This document shows, one piece after another, positions 12,040-25,400 of a DNA stretch of 64,000 nucleotides. Origin of the DNA: Pinus tabuliformis (Eukaryota > Streptophyta > Pinopsida > Pinales > Pinaceae); assembly GCA_031772625.1 (NCBI GenBank), contig CM062815.1, positions 608,609,918-608,673,917 on the forward strand, in the 5' to 3' direction. The notes beneath the pieces were generated by a model. It was given only the letters and a program-made list of their open reading frames with translations. It had not been told where the DNA came from and searched no databases. Numbering within the stretch: the stretch's first letter is position 1; each line of letters starts with the position of its first letter. A program made the position numbers and the translations under genes.

Positions 12040-14020
12040 AATACTGTGAAGATATGTTCTAGAGTTTGATCATGCTAGTATACTCACTGAAGCACATGGA
12101 GGAGCAGCGGGAGGACATTAAGGAGGAAAAGTGACTGTGCAGAAGATTTTGCATGCAGGTTTATGGTGGTCGACATTACATAAGGATTCTAAGGTGTACT
12201 GCAAGGCGTGTGATGCTTGCCAAAGGACGGGAAACCCTTCACGAAGAGATGAATTTCCCCTAAACCCTCAAGTGTCATTGCAAGTATTTGATAAGTGGGC
12301 TATTGATTTTATAGGACTGATATAGGCATAAGGAAAGAAGACAGGGATGTAGTATATTATTACTGCAACATAATACTTAACAAGATGGGAAAAAGCACAA
12401 TTGGTGAAGGATTGTTCTGCTGCCATTGTCGCAAAGTTCTTGTTTGAGTATGTCTTGACACGGTTTGGGTGCCCTAAGGTATTGATGAGTGATAGGGGTA
12501 CACATTTTCTGAATAAAACAATCAACGCAATGCTTGAAGAATTCCAAGCATACCATCAAAAGAGTACACCCTATCATCCCCAAGCCAATGGTAATGTGGA
12601 AGCATTCAATGAGATTTTGGAGAACATGTTGACAAATATTTTCAACGCACAACAGGATGATTGAGATGTGCGTGTACCAGTTGTTCAATGGGAATATCGA
12701 ATGACCAAGAAGTTGACAGGCCAAACTCCATTTAGGTTGGTCTATGGGGTTGAGATCGTAATGCCTATGGAGTATATTGTTCCAAGCCTACATTGTAGAA
12801 ATTCCTTTAAATTCACAAGCTAATGCAATTTGCTAAAGCAAGAGACAAGAATCTACTTCTACTCTTTACAGCGGAAGAGAATCAAAGGCACGTAACACAA
12901 TAAATATCTGGGGAAAGCCACAACTCAAAGCCCCAATATTTGTTTTGTATTAATCCAAAAAATCAAGATGAAATTAAAATGTTTGTTCTCTCTAGAACAA
13001 TCCCAACACTAAGAAAATTACATCTCCAGCTCATAAGAAAGCTTAAGGCCAAATCTTAGCCTCTTCACAAGATCTCCAAGTCTTTATTTGAATGTGTAAT
13101 TACTATGAAGGATAGCTTGTATTTAAAGGGAAATAAAGCCTCTAAAAACTGTGTAATCCCTTAAGGATCAGTTCCTGATTACATGCACTATTAGTGCAAC
13201 TCAGAAAAATCTATAACAAATAGTACACTAACCCTGCACTCTAGTCTCAACTAGATCTTTCTCAGAATTGACATGCATGAGTTTCTTATGAGTAAATATT
13301 CAGTTAACTATAGTAGCATTGGTGGAGTTCATTAGTGTCACCATTAACTATTAACTCACTATTAGTTCTCTCAATCAGTTTTAGAACTAATTTAACTGAA
13401 CTAACTCATGAGATTGAGTCTTCTATTTTACAGCTCACAATTAACTCACATTGGATTCCTACAAAGTAGGGAGAACATATACATGACTTCCAAAATACTC
13501 CCAACTCGAATTTCCTAAGTTAAGTAAGTTTAATAAACTTAATTTAACTATTTTAAGTTGTTATGAGAATAGAATTTGAATTTAATTCATAGTTTAATTC
13601 AAGGACAAATTAAACTAGAATTTCTTTTTTCCATTTCTGAACATGCATATTTTATCTTTGACAGAGATGGCGGATCGCGAGACCTTGGAGGAATGGCTCG
13701 CGCAATTACTAGCGCTAGAAGAAGATTGCTTTCTTGCAGGATTTCACCAGCAAGTGAGAAAGGAATGAGAAAAATCCTGGCATGACAGACATATTAAGTT
13801 GCGCACTTTCAAGGTGGATGATTTTGTCCCGCTATATGACAACAAGTTCACAAAGTTTCTGGGAAAATTTCAAATTCACTGGTTAGGGCCATATGTTGTT
13901 AAGGAGATCATGGATGGTGGCGCAGTTCATCTCGTGAAGCTAAATGGGGAGCCATTCCCTGGAATAGTGAATGGAATTCGGTTGAAGTTGTATATAGGGG
14001 ATCCTGGCCCCATGCAATGA
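12040..14020 (+). pseudogene. Element B integrase, interrupted by a solo LTR
   Basis: The N-terminal zinc domain (EAHGGAAGGH, then CKACDACQRTG) is at 12090-12240. The core has [15 protein letters not shown] and NVEAFNE carrying the D, D and E catalytic residues (about 12297-12610). The frame reaches MPMEYIVPSL at about 12788, where an 850-bp insertion begins. It resumes at about 13649 with MADRETLEEW and ends with WLGPYVVKE, NGEPFP and a TGA at 14018-14020. Stops are at 12662 and about 13766. Integrase would insert element DNA into the genome. Confidence 0.85.
12794..13643 (-). mobile_element. Solo LTR-like insertion in element B integrase
   Basis: An 850-bp noncoding segment with ends TGTAGAA and CTGAACA (TGT/ACA) interrupts the integrase. 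It is flanked by TACAT (12789-12793) and TGCAT (13644-13648), a 5-bp target duplication with one change. On the minus strand a TATA-like TTTAAATACAAGC and, nearer its end, a TCTTCCGCTG stretch suit a copia-type LTR, so minus orientation is favoured. No internal element domains remain, as expected after LTR-LTR recombination. Confidence 0.7.
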
Positions 14021-14460
14021 CTACATGGTCGTTGGACAATATTAGCACTCTAGGTAGTTGCAAGGGAGAACAGGACTATAAACTACACTACCCAAAGAGA
14101 ATGAAAATATAATAAGGTGGTTATGCGATGGATGCAAGCAATGTGACAGAAGAAGATGCAATGAACGATCTGTGTCACAAGGGGTGACGTCACGTAGGTG
14201 GGTCCAAAAATAGTCTTTGGAGTCACTGTTCATGATTGGATGGAAACAATCCCATTAGGAGGGGCGGGTAGATGACATTTATGGTGAAACTATTTGGAGA
14301 TTTGCTGCCAAAGAGGCATTTATGATAAGAAAATGGATGGAATGGTCGGTTTGAATTAGAAATCACCTATAAATCTGACATGTTTGTCTGCCGAAGAACA
14401 CTTTTCCTTCTAATGATCGTGTATGATCCCTCTTGTTCCCACTATATGAATTGATAGGTT
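14021..14460 (+). other. Spacer between integrase and extra ORF
   Basis: These 440 bp lie between the integrase stop and the first recognisable part of the extra ORF. I see no coding domain and no clear start codon for the downstream ORF. An acceptor for splicing could lie here, but I cannot name one with confidence. Confidence 0.5.
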
Positions 14461-17400
14461 TGGGAGGAATTAGATTCAAGCCCAACATTTGCAAACTTAC
14501 CTGAGTGGAACCAGAAGATTATCCTTGAAAAACTGTCCAAACCAGTTACTTCTGAAGCCACTATTTCTCAAGTGGAAGGCCATGAAGTTGTGTCCATGGA
14601 AGCTGATGCCTCTATTCCTACGACTCTGAGGTTGCCTAGGCCAAATCAATCATCTTCTAAGGAGAAGCAGAAGAAACCTGTATCGGTGAGACAATCTCTG
14701 ATGAAGAACCTGGAGGTTCAATAGAATGAAAAGAAATACAAGGCAAAGTAGCCCAAGGACCCAGTGGATTTGGAAGCCGAAGAGCTCCACACTAGAGTGG
14801 AGGAATTGGATGTTGAGGAGGGCAAGTCAATCACAAGGTTCCCAACGTATATCCATCCACAGAAAGGGAAAGCAAAAGTAACCAAGGACCCGGATTTGGG
14901 AAAATTCATGGTCTCTACGCCCCTGTTACCGAAAGAAGTAGTTTTTGAAGGTGTGCTCTTAGCGCGCATCCTGGCATTAAAGATGGAATATTGGGATCTT
15001 GCTGACCATGAGAAGTTCCCTCACTTGGCCACCAATAAACACATGACCAAGATTTATTATGAAGAAACTAGGGTCACAAGGCTGCAACCCATGAAATGGG
15101 TTAAAGTGTCGAGCAGACCAGATTACTGCATATTCTTTGCATGCCACACTTCCACCAATTGATTATCAACACTGTCTGTGTGCTCCAGTTGCTCGCACTA
15201 GTGCATGATGGGTGCTCGTGGCTAGTCAAAGCCATCCATATAACTGATATTCTTATCCATAGAATTACGAAGTTTCCCTATAAAGGAGTGGACCTAGCTA
15301 AGGAATTTGGAGGAAAGAGAAAAGAAAAGGAGCTGGTAGATAGAATGAAAACTGAATTTGGGCTGATCAAGAAGTTACGTGGATATTCTATCCACTCAAT
15401 TCAAGACCAAGCGGTGTAGTTTTCTGCTCAAATTTTATCCAGGAAGATCATGAGGAAATTTTACGTAGATATTCTATCCACTCAATTCAAGACCAAGCGG
15501 TGCAGTATTTTTCTTGAATTTTAGCTAGGAAGATCATAAGGAAATGTCGCATGGACTAGGTTCTGACACCATTTGTTTCATTGGCTGCACAGTGCACGAA
15601 GGGGGTGTAGTACGACTGGTATCATTACCTATATAAAGACTTCTTATCAAACTACCGTGAAGCACAGGAGGACAACAAGGCATTTCACTATGCCTAGCTC
15701 CTATTTCTGATTGTATTAGTAGCATGACAACTACTAGAGGATAGTCAATTCCCTCTGTAGGAAGAAGGCTTACCGGAGGCAGCAAAATTTGCTTCACTAT
15801 GGGTAACGAAGGATCCAGAGAGGATCATGGAATCAAAGGTATTTTGGATCTTGGTCGAAATGGACCTCCACACAATAATAAGTTAGCGGCCAAGGTTGTC
15901 TCCAACCTTGTTCGAGCAATTAAGGGCTTTCGTGGAGTTCAAGGCCGACTTTCTTAATGTTTCAATCCATGCAAGGAAAGACTTGAAGAAGATATGGCAC
16001 AAGTTTCCATACTTAGTTTTAGAGACAGATATATAGGATATTATGGGGAGTTGGACAGTAGAGTGGTGACAACCCATAGATGTTGGCATAGGTACCAGTC
16101 AGGGCGGGGAAATCTCTTCTGCACAGAAACGAAAAGTAGCACAGGAAGCGGTGCGGGCATTGGACGAGTAGAGGAAGAAAGAATCTGCTGCTAAGGTAGC
16201 TTTTGAAAAAGAGTGCGAGTGCGCTGAGAAAGAGCATGCTGAGAAAGAGTTCACTGGAAAACATGACAAAATGGAAGTCGAAGCATCGGCTTCCCAGCGT
16301 ACTGAGGAAAAGGAACTATCTAAGCAAGTTGGAGATGGAGGGGATGAGAAAAGAACTCCCTTCACATTGAAGAAGCGGAATAAGGAAACAACCTGAGGTC
16401 CAAGAAAAAAGAAAAAGTTAGATAAACAGACAAATGTCGACTCCATGATCCTCACTAAGGGGGACTTAGATGAGATCAGGGATAAGGTCCATGATAAAAC
16501 AAAGCAAATATGGCAACAGTTTGAGCAACAATACATGCAAACACTGGGGAGTGTCCAGAAGGATCTACGTGAGTTGCAGATCCAGACAGGTAGAATTCAG
16601 GCGAGTGTTGGACAAGCGAGCGAGGCTTCAAGCGAGCCTGCAGCAAGCGAGCGAGAGCATGTTGGAGATAGAAAGTAATCTGGACCTTGGAGTCATCTCC
16701 TTACTAGAAGGTACAGTCTGCGCAAAATCAAAGGAAAACTGCACCCAATGGGGAAAGAATAAAGGCATGGGTGTGAACTTAGCTATGTTACCACTTCATA
16801 CCCTCCATGTGCTTCATCAGAGGGTCTCGGACGAGCTTCGAATCAGAGAGAAGTGTGCAATAGCAGTGATTAGTGAGGTTAAGTTGAACAATGAACAAAT
16901 ATTTGCTGAGAAGGCTTCAGCCTTGAAAGATAACTAAGATCTAGTAGTGCGATGTTAGAGCCTGAAAGAAGCAATTACATAGGTGTGTAATTTAGTCCCA
17001 GAGTTACATATTCTGGAGGATGCAGTAGCTACAGCAAAGATTAGGAAATTGGCTGCTACAATGTATGAATCGAAAGATGAAATAGGCCAAGTCAATTTTG
17101 ACTTCCAGATGTAGATATTGGAACTTCAATTGAAACCACAACCGACTACTCCACCATAGGTCAGGGAGTAGCGTTGTGCAACCATCAAGGAACACATGAC
17201 TACTCTGGAGAATGCAATAAAAGGAAGTGACTTTCTTTTTAACAATGCCATGGATTTGTGGGATACTTTGTAGGAGGACCCAAACCTGTAGCAATTGACT
17301 ACAAAAATCAAAGAGGCCCAGTAGGAATATGATGAGATCAGGGCGACTGTGCACACCTTGGTGCCAGTTGAGCGCTTCACATGCTTACAGGAAGGGAAGA

Positions 17401-17872
17401 TGATACAAGCACAAGTTGAGGAATTACAGTGAAAAGAATCAGTGTTAAAGGCTCAGCTTTAACCATGGACAAAGGAGGCAAGCCATATTTCTTTAACTAT
17501 TCAGGAAAAGCTGAAATCTTTTCAGTAGACTCAAAGGACCATGCGCCTTGTGGTGGAGGGACCAACTATAGAAAAACTGGTGGAAGAGGTGAAACAAGTT
17601 GTAGTATAGAGCATTGCGGAGCTGGAAGCATTGAAGTAGGAGATAGTGAGCTTCACCACAAAGTAGAGAAGCTAGTTGAGTGACTCAAGGGCAAGTCACT
17701 ATATTTGTGTTGGTGGTATGTTGGGATAGGGTCCCTAGGGTCAATTTTTAACAGTCTAAGAAAAAATTGGTTATACTTTTGTAAAGAATGTAAAGTCTCC
17801 ATGAAATGTCGAAGTGGAGAGGAGTTAAGTAAAATTCAAAGGAGCTTTAGCCCCTTGTATGGGTAAGTGATA
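14461..17872 (+). pseudogene. Element B extra 3' ORF, coiled-coil protein of unknown function
   Basis: A long degraded reading frame follows integrase. The N-terminal part (14464-15100) is charged and includes DLEAEELHTRVEELDVEEG and PTYIHPQKGKAKV. The middle part (15240-15900) looks globular and has YDW at 15611-15619 followed 24 residues later by FHY at 15683. The C-terminal part (16150-17690) is rich in Lys, Glu and Leu, typical of long coiled coils (KDLRELQIQTGRIQASV, KESAAKVAFEKECECAEKE). After a TGA near 17681 the same frame stays open across the LTR start to TAA at 17870-17872. No enzymatic motif is visible and the function is unknown. At least ten stops or shifts break it. Confidence 0.7.
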
Positions 17873-18712
17873 GGATATTTTTGAGACACACCCATAGGTT
17901 GCGGGCCATGGTATTATAATATAAAAGCTATAAATATTTGAGTCATAGCGAGTCTAGGATAACTTAACTTGGGATGAAGAGCTATTGAAAGGGCGAGATG
18001 CTAAGACAGGAAAGGTTTGTTTCCTATACTTAGGAAAAAGGGGAAGGCTCCTGCAACTAAGTGCATGGAGACCTTGACAAGTTTGTAGCTAAGTGAGTAG
18101 GCCCCTAAAGTTGAGTGCACAGGGTAGAAGAGTCTGTCATTTAATCGCTGAATCTAATAAAGACAGTTTTGGGTTGAATTGAATGCATCTGTGCCTTGTT
18201 CTTTGATTATTCTTAAGTTAATGTATCTTCTCTCTGTAAGTTATTTTCCATAAATTAATGTCTTCTAATATGCAAATCTGTGGGATCTTTAATGCCTATG
18301 CATAAAAAGTGTAATGAATTGTTTTCGTGAAGATATTAGATAGATCTATTATTATAATTGTTCGAGACGGGTATATTTGCACGAAGGAAAATCTAGAGTT
18401 GTCATTTATTGAGTGAAAGCCATTAGTCCACCTCTTTTAATCCTGATAAGCATGATCGTGTGCCTTGGCGAAGACCTGAAGGTCAATTGGATAGAGTTGC
18501 AATAGTGGAAGGAAGATCTAAGCTATAAGGGCTTCAGAATACACATGACACGGTCTCTAGATGTAGAAACCTGGTTCTAGCATCCCCCAATGTTGCTTCA
18601 GGTGAGATTGTAGCTTGCACTACATAGGTTTTTTTTGAAATGGCCAGCAATTAGGGTTTTGTTTGTTGGCATGAATAACTCTAAACTTGGGTTAGGCCCC
18701 CTTAAGCCAACA
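17719..18712 (+). repeat. 3' LTR of element B
   Basis: The segment starts TGTTGGGATAGG and ends AAGCCAACA (TGTTGG/CCAACA). It contains a TATA box TATAAATAT at 17929-17937 and a poly(A) signal AATAAA at 18156-18161, in the order expected of U3-R-U5. Chromovirus D sequence starts immediately after. The partner 5' LTR is outside the window, so the boundaries are inferred from termini and context. Confidence 0.65.
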
Positions 18713-19407
18713 TATATGTTGAGGATGTATATCATGCATAAACATAGAATATGGGAGGAGTACCTTCCATTGGTTGAGTTTGCATACAACAACGGTTATC
18801 AGGAGTCGCTAAGGATGAGTCTATTTGAGGCATTGTAGCGGCAGAGTTGTAACACTCCCATCAATTGGAGTGATCCAGTGAACATGGTACTTATTGGACC
18901 ATAAATGTTGGAAAGCATGGAACTGGAAATGCAAGTTATAAAGAAGAATATGAATATAGCACAAGACAAAGAGAGACATTGAGAAGACCAACACAGGGCA
19001 ATTAAGGAGTTTCAGATTGGGGAGCATGTTTATTTGCGCATCAATCCCAAGAAGAGCTCATTAAGGATTCGATCATGTGCCAAGTTGGCACTACGATATT
19101 GTGGGGCTTTTGATATCCTTGAGAGGATTCGAAGAGTGGCCTACAGACTTGCGCTACCACTGAAACTGAATGTACATGATGTTTTCCATGATTTATCTCT
19201 TAAAATATATGTAAAGGATGTTAATAATGTTATTGATTGGTATGCATTGCAGGTGTAGCAAGAAGGAGAATTCCATCTGGAACCACAATGCATATTGCAA
19301 CGAAAACATCTTGTGCTTCAAAACAGAGCACTTGCGAAGGTTAAAGTAAAATGGAAGAACTTTGGGCCCAATGAAGCTACATGAGAGATGGTTGATCAGA
19401 TACGAGC
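18713..19407 (+). pseudogene. Chromovirus D integrase C-terminal half
   Basis: The frame encodes WEEYLPLVEFAYNNGYQES, then the post-core region (IGEHVYLRINPKKSS, YCGAFDILERI, YRLALPLKLNVHDVFH). It closes with a chromodomain-like end containing VKVKWKNFGPNEATWEM, of the type used by chromoviruses to target chromatin. Four in-frame stops or more (18836, 18901, 18979, 19256) make it a pseudogene. The catalytic core is missing, lost upstream at the element B junction. Confidence 0.85.
19403..19407. repeat. Target site duplication of element A, left
   Basis: CGAGC immediately precedes the 5' LTR start at 19408 and is repeated exactly at 34846-34850 after the 3' LTR end. Confidence 0.93.
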
Positions 19408-20457
19408 TGTTACACTAAAATTTGTCACCATGACTATTTGCAGTCAGTATGGCTCCATCAATAACCATACTGTCCTCCTTGGCAAGTCTTATACCTCTAC
19501 TCCTCATGTCAAACTCCAAAAAAGAGAGAAAGCCTTTAAAAAATCAATATAACTCTGGTTCCGCACTTTCTCTTACTCTTACCTGCGGGCCCGCACCTCA
19601 AGTACATAATACCTGCGTACTTGTACGCTCTGTCTGTAAAGGGGTGGGTGCGTACCCCTGTAAAAGTCAAAAGGCGCAAGTTTTACTTCAAAAAACTTAC
19701 TTGTGGTCGATTCTAGAGCATTCTAGAAGATGGTTTGACGTGGATTGAGCGCCTCCAGATGGTTCATGCATCCCAATGAAAGAGGAACTTATCCCATGAA
19801 GAGGGGAGCTATCCCTTTGAAAGAGGGGCTTATCCCATTGATGGTGGACCTGTTTAACTTCCTCCAAAGCATTATAAATATAGGCATTGGGCCAGAGGAA
19901 AAGAAAGGTTGAAAGTTGAACATTCCTAAGGGTAGATGCTGTTGAAATTAGGAATCCCTTATAGAGCTCAAGAGGAGAGATCACATTCCTTTCTTAGCTT
20001 CATTTGGAAGTGGGTGAGTTGATCAAAGTAGAGGAGAAATCTTGCTGGACCCTCGGAGGGACCTGCACAACACCAAGGCATTGGTTGTAAGGTTTCTTTT
20101 GTTTCCAATTAATACAATTAAGTTCATTTTTCTCAACAAGTTGTTATATATAATTTGTTTCATAAACTCCTTGGTATTTATGATGAATATGTTTTATTAT
20201 ATGAGTTATTCAGGTGCTATGTAATCGTTTGCTTGTTTTTGTACGCAGGCTTCAAGGAGAGGAGCTCATCTGGATCGAAGAGGCTTGGCCACTACAAACA
20301 GCGTTGGACTAAAGGTAAGCCTTAAACACCTGGTTGCTTTTATTTTAAATGCATATTTAGGGAAAGATAGTGCTTGATTGTTTTGTTTGTCACTAGAAAA
20401 GCCTTAGTTTCTAGGGAGGTCGGTTTTGTCCGCAAAATTGACTCTTTCCGCATGACA
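19408..20457 (+). repeat. 5' LTR of element A, with TATA box
   Basis: The LTR starts TGTTACAC and ends GCATGACA. A TATA box TATAAATA is at 19873-19880. A GC-rich block with CTGCGTAC and TACGCTCTG lies at 19575-19660; related blocks occur in the leader and, inverted, upstream of the antisense gene. Near 20315 the U5 part has AAAGGTAAGCC, which could act as a splice donor. Confidence 0.93.
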
Positions 20458-20460
20458 AAA

Positions 20461-20478
20461 TGGCGACTCCGCTGGGGA
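20461..20478 (+). other. Primer-binding site of element A
   Basis: TGGCGACTCCGCTGGGGA starts three bases after the 5' LTR. Nearly the same site is used by element C at 49909. It is of the type found in Tat/Ogre elements; the exact tRNA cannot be fixed here. Confidence 0.88.
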
Positions 20479-22457
20479 ATCCATGGATTTGATTGATTTC
20501 TCTTTTGATTGATACTTTGATTTGAGAAACGTTGATTTCTTTCTAGTTTTTGACTGATTGACTGTGAATTTGGGTAGAATAGCTTAGGATTGAGTTAGTT
20601 TTTTATTTTTCTTGTTTTTGAGAGAAGTACGCACCCTCTGAGTTACGCACAGTGCGTACCTGTACGCACTTCTGCTTTGCACACAGAGCGGGGTCGCACC
20701 TGTGCAAACGGGCTGCCTGCGTACCCTGTCAAAAGTTTAGAAAATTTCAATTTTTGTTTTCCTTTTTTACCTATTAGATCTTGTTTATAGCTTATTTATT
20801 GCTACCCAAATCCACTGGTTACCTGTTAGAAGTTTTCATCTAGACTTGTTTCATTAGCATCAAAGGTTTTAGTGAAGTTCATAGAAATTCTAGCCCTAGG
20901 TTTGATTTTTGTATTGGTCTTGTAGTGACTCTGGATTTAGAAGTTGTAGAAACCTTGGATATCCCTGGTCTTTTCAGTCTTCTTAGGAGTTAGACCATTC
21001 GTAGAATCCACCTTTGTTTGAGAAACCTACCGTTGTGTTGTCTCTTTGCGGAATTTCGAGAAGGCTTGTTTGTTAAGCTGTGAATTTCATTCTTAAGAAA
21101 AAGAACAAGAGCTTTTTATTTTTGTTTTTGACTGATTTATGATTCTGCATGAATTAGTCCTTGGTTGAATTGTAACTGAGTAAAGCAACCTGGAATTATA
21201 TTTTTTAGGCTTTTACCTCATTGGATTTGCTTTTAGGTAAATTTCTCTTAGATTTTCATAGATCTTAAAATTGATTTTTGTTAAGTAGTTTTACATGCTT
21301 TGTTAAAATAGGAAAAATACAAAATCTCTTTTGAAGAAAGTTTGTTTTAGTAGCGTTTGAAGTCTTTGAAAAGAGAAAGGAAGTTTTCGTGAAATAATTA
21401 GTTGTCTCGTTTTTGAGTGCTTTGGAAAAGGAAAAGCTCTTCTTTTAATTTGTTTGATTGAGAAAGATTTGTGTTTACAAAGTATTTGCATTCTCAAACT
21501 CTTTCTTAGTTTAGAAGTTCATCGAAGAGAAAAGATTGTTTAAATCATCTTAGGTGCATCTTTTTAGTGATTTCGAGTCGAGTCTTTACACCACGAGTTT
21601 CATCTCCACCACCTCTTGACTTAAACAACAACCACTAAAATTAACGCTTAAAGTAAAATTCACCTAGTAACATTTTATTTCTAGGGCTCTGATACACCAA
21701 CTTAGCTTAGGCTAGTGTCTTGGAGTAGGAGAGTAATTAACTCTCCAAGACAGTAAAAACAAACAAGTAGCTATATCTTGTGGTAGGAACAAATCCAATT
21801 GTTGCATTTATTCTCTGGGAAAGCTCCTCTTAAAGGAGAAGAACGAGATCGTGTCCGAACCAGTGTGGGAATCAATCCTTCCTCATTAGGAACGACGCCA
21901 GATATTCACGTATTAAAAACGGTAAACCTCGGATTAACCATTGTCGAGGAGCCTGGGGTCACTTGTTGGTAAACCTTGGATTATGTCAAGGGCCTTCAAG
22001 GGGATTGAGCTTGCTACTCTACCCTTGCGTGCGTATCGGATCGTAGACTGTTCCCCCAGGTGTATTTGTCTCAGTTGGTAGCCTTAGTGACCATATTCTT
22101 CAGGTTTCTTCCTAAGGTGACAGTGGTGGGAAGATCCCACTGTACCTGGAGCAGACGTCGGCTAGACTCACTTGGATTTTCTGTGGGGTTCACTTCACTC
22201 GAGACGGTTAAAGTGGAGGAACTTGGTCCAGTCTATTCATTAAGCAGGTTGCCGGGGTAACTGTTCCACCCGCCATTTCTGTACTGAATCCTGCGATGTT
22301 GGATTTCATCACCAACTAGTGTTTTCGGTCCGGAAAGTTACTGTTTGTGTGTGTTTGATCTCTAGATTCTTAAGGCGTGTGATTCAAATTTGTTTGGTTC
22401 TTTATAGGCTTTAGGTATTTTTCATTGAGATTTTACTTTGTTTGCATGTGAAGTAGT
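20479..22457 (+). other. Long untranslated leader of element A
   Basis: These 2 kb show no coding domain. At 20625-20735 there is a GC-rich block with repeated TGCGTACC, TACGCAC and GTCGCACC motifs related to the LTR block. The remainder is T-rich. The downstream gag frame has no ATG near its start, so a spliced leader is possible. Confidence 0.7.
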
Positions 22458-25400
22458 TAAAAGTTTTTAACTGTGGTTGAATTACCGAGACAGTCCCGTA
22501 GACTTCGGGGCCAGTCTCCTGAGTTTGTAGCCGTGGCTGATTTACTGAGGAAGTCTCGTAGACTTCGGGGCCAACCTCCTGAAGAAGTCCCGAGCCATCT
22601 TGAAGGTTTGAAAGTCCTCGTAACTCCTAGTGGCAGTAAAGTTGGGTCACCTGAAGAAGGAGAGTCTTCGTTGGTTGTTCATCCTGATTACCAAACTCTA
22701 GAAACAGGTTATAATCCTGAAGCTATTTCGGTTTCCGAACTTGCTCGTAGCTTTTCATCTACTAGTGATATAGGCGAAGAACTTGAGATATATGAACCTG
22801 TTACTCCAACATCGGGGTTTGTCTCTCCAGCTTCTAGTGCTCCTAATTCACCTAGGGTAGAAAGAGTAATCACTGAAAATCTTCCTTCTGGTTTGATAGC
22901 TATTGAAGAACTTGCTCCGGAAGAAGAAATAGGCATCCCTATCCCTGAAAATCAACCTGTTATTGATCTAAGGGAGCGTGAATCAATTTTTTACAGTCCA
23001 CCTAGAAGTACTACTTGGTATCTTTCTTTAACTAATTATTTGGAAAACTCAGTGTTAAGTTTTTCACCACCTCGTGCTCCTTATCAACCTAGGGGTTTTT
23101 ATACTCCCGTAAATATGTCAGGTCAGTCGTCCATGTTTACTCAATCGCCTGAATCTTTTTTGTATGGCGGTCCTTCTGTTCCCTCTGGGTATCAGTCACT
23201 TTCTGGTACTTTTTCGGGAGCATCTCCTCAACCCATTGAACAAAGGATATTCACTGGAAGCAATGGTGCAAATTCGTTGAGCGTAGAAGACATTCTTATG
23301 ATGTTAGGTTCTATTCCCAATTCTCAACCTCAAGGTGGCCAGTTACTGCCTGGGGGGCAGCCTCAATTAACGCCTGGGGGGCAACCTCAAGGTACACAAT
23401 TTGCATCTGGGGGGCAACCTCAAGGACAGTACGTGCCTGCGATGCATTACGTTCCTCAAGGTCAACCCCAGACTCAATATGCACCCCAAGGTCAACCCCA
23501 GTATCAATTTATACCTCAAGGTCAACCCCAGTATCAGTACATGCCTCAAGGGTATCTACCCCGAGGTAAGTATGAGCCAAGGTTTCCAACCACGCCAAGG
23601 TCAATCTTATGTTCAAGGAACGGGGAATGTACCTTTCAATTATCAATCCTACCCTCAACCTGGTTTTGGATCTCAATATTCTCAACCTGTTATGGGTCAA
23701 TACCCCGAAATGAACATAGTGTGGGACCCATCGCAAACTCAACGGGTGTTGCAGCCAAATGTACAGTTGTCATCTCAAAATGGACAACCCTTAGTTTCTG
23801 GTTCACCCCAGCAACCAGTCCAGTCTAATATTCAAACTTCTGTACCTTCAGTAGTTTCTCAGTTTGGGCCTACTGCGCCTCGTAATCCATCTCAAACGAC
23901 TGCTGCAACTACCGCAACATCTATTCAATCTACCCCACCTACTTCTGGAGTATCGATAGCTCCGGTTTCTACTATTCCTGTATCTTCTCCTCAGACATCT
24001 TTACCACCGTCTGGATCCACGATTCAAACTATGGTTCAGATGCCTGTAGGACAACCTGGTTTAAGTACGGTTGTCACAAGTCAACCACAATTTACTTATC
24101 AACCGTACCAGGGATAGTACCAATTCGATCCTGCTGTCCAGCAGCCAGTTTATCAGTATCAACCGTATCCTGGGTACACTTATCAACAACCACAACAACC
24201 CCAGTACGGTCCGGTTAATCCTGGTTTTCCAGGAGGATACAATATCCCGAACGCGATTCCTATTCCTAGTTATCCTGGATATCCTCCTCCTGGGGCTGGT
24301 CTCATGACCCAGAGTTTTAGGGATCCTAATCGGCAGCTACCGTTTATCGCAACTTTGGACTTACCAGACTTGTCGCACCTAACCCGATCCAATTAATTAT
24401 CTTCCGTTTTGGCCGCCAATGCCGAATAAGTTGCCCAGTGACATTCCCAAGTTCGAAGGTAAATCTGGAGAGGACCCGTCGAACCATGTGATGACTTACC
24501 ACCTCTGGTGTGCGTCTAACTCCATCACCGATGATTCGATCCATCTTAGACTTTTCCAGCGCACTTTAATTGGTCGCGCGGCCAAGTGGTACATTGAGTT
24601 ACCGCGAGGCACTTTTTATAATTTTAGTCAGTTAGCTACCTCGTTTTTAACTCATTTCCAGTTGCCAGTCCGATATGACAATGACACGGAATTATTAACT
24701 TCGCTAAAACAATCGACATCCACGTACATTTCAGATCATATTCATGAGTGGAGACGTCGACGACGTTTAGTGAAGGTATTTATTCCAGATCAAATCTTGG
24801 CTGAGTGGTTTGTAAAATCTTTGTTGCCAAGGATCACTGAAGATGTTGCTAAAGCCGGAGTTGTTACTGAGGAGCAAGTCATTGCTCAAGCACAGTACCT
24901 TGACTTGGTCTATACTCAGTCAGGTACGTTACACGAAAAGATCCCCGATCTTCCCAAGTCAAATCAAATCGCTGCAGCTCCTTCGGGGTCTCATGCTGCT
25001 GATGGCATGATTGGTACGGTGAACACTAAAAGTAAGAAGAAGTCTTCCAAGAATTCTTCTCCTATCATAACCTTGCCTGATTCCCCGACAGGAGATTCTT
25101 CTGCAGAGGTTTCCGCCGATGTTCACGTTGTAGAATCATCTACGACTAAATCAAAATCCGGTGGAAAGAAGAAAGGAAAGAAGAAGAATAAAACAGACAA
25201 AAGTTCAAAAGAGAAATCCGAAAAGGCGGAATCCAATGATGAAAAGCACAAACCTCGTTATCCATGTCTCATTTGTGACGAAGAACATTTTACAAGAGAC
25301 TGCCCTCATCGAGCAGAGGTTGCGAAAATCGTCAAAGGTTCCCAAACTCCTGCTGTTTTGAAGGATCCATTTCCAAATCAAGATAGCAAGATGATAGGTT

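Larger units (their letters stand above)
8023..18712 (+). mobile_element. Ty3/gypsy element B, 5' truncated, with extra 3' ORF
   Basis: The plus strand carries protease, two gag-like blocks, reverse transcriptase, RNase H, integrase, a long extra coiled-coil ORF and an LTR (17719-18712). The 5' part is missing because the copia element occupies the left flank. The right LTR ends CCAACA, the inverted repeat of its start TGTTGG, and is followed at once by chromovirus D integrase sequence. This suggests that B inserted into D. An 850-bp LTR-like insertion interrupts integrase. Confidence 0.75.
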
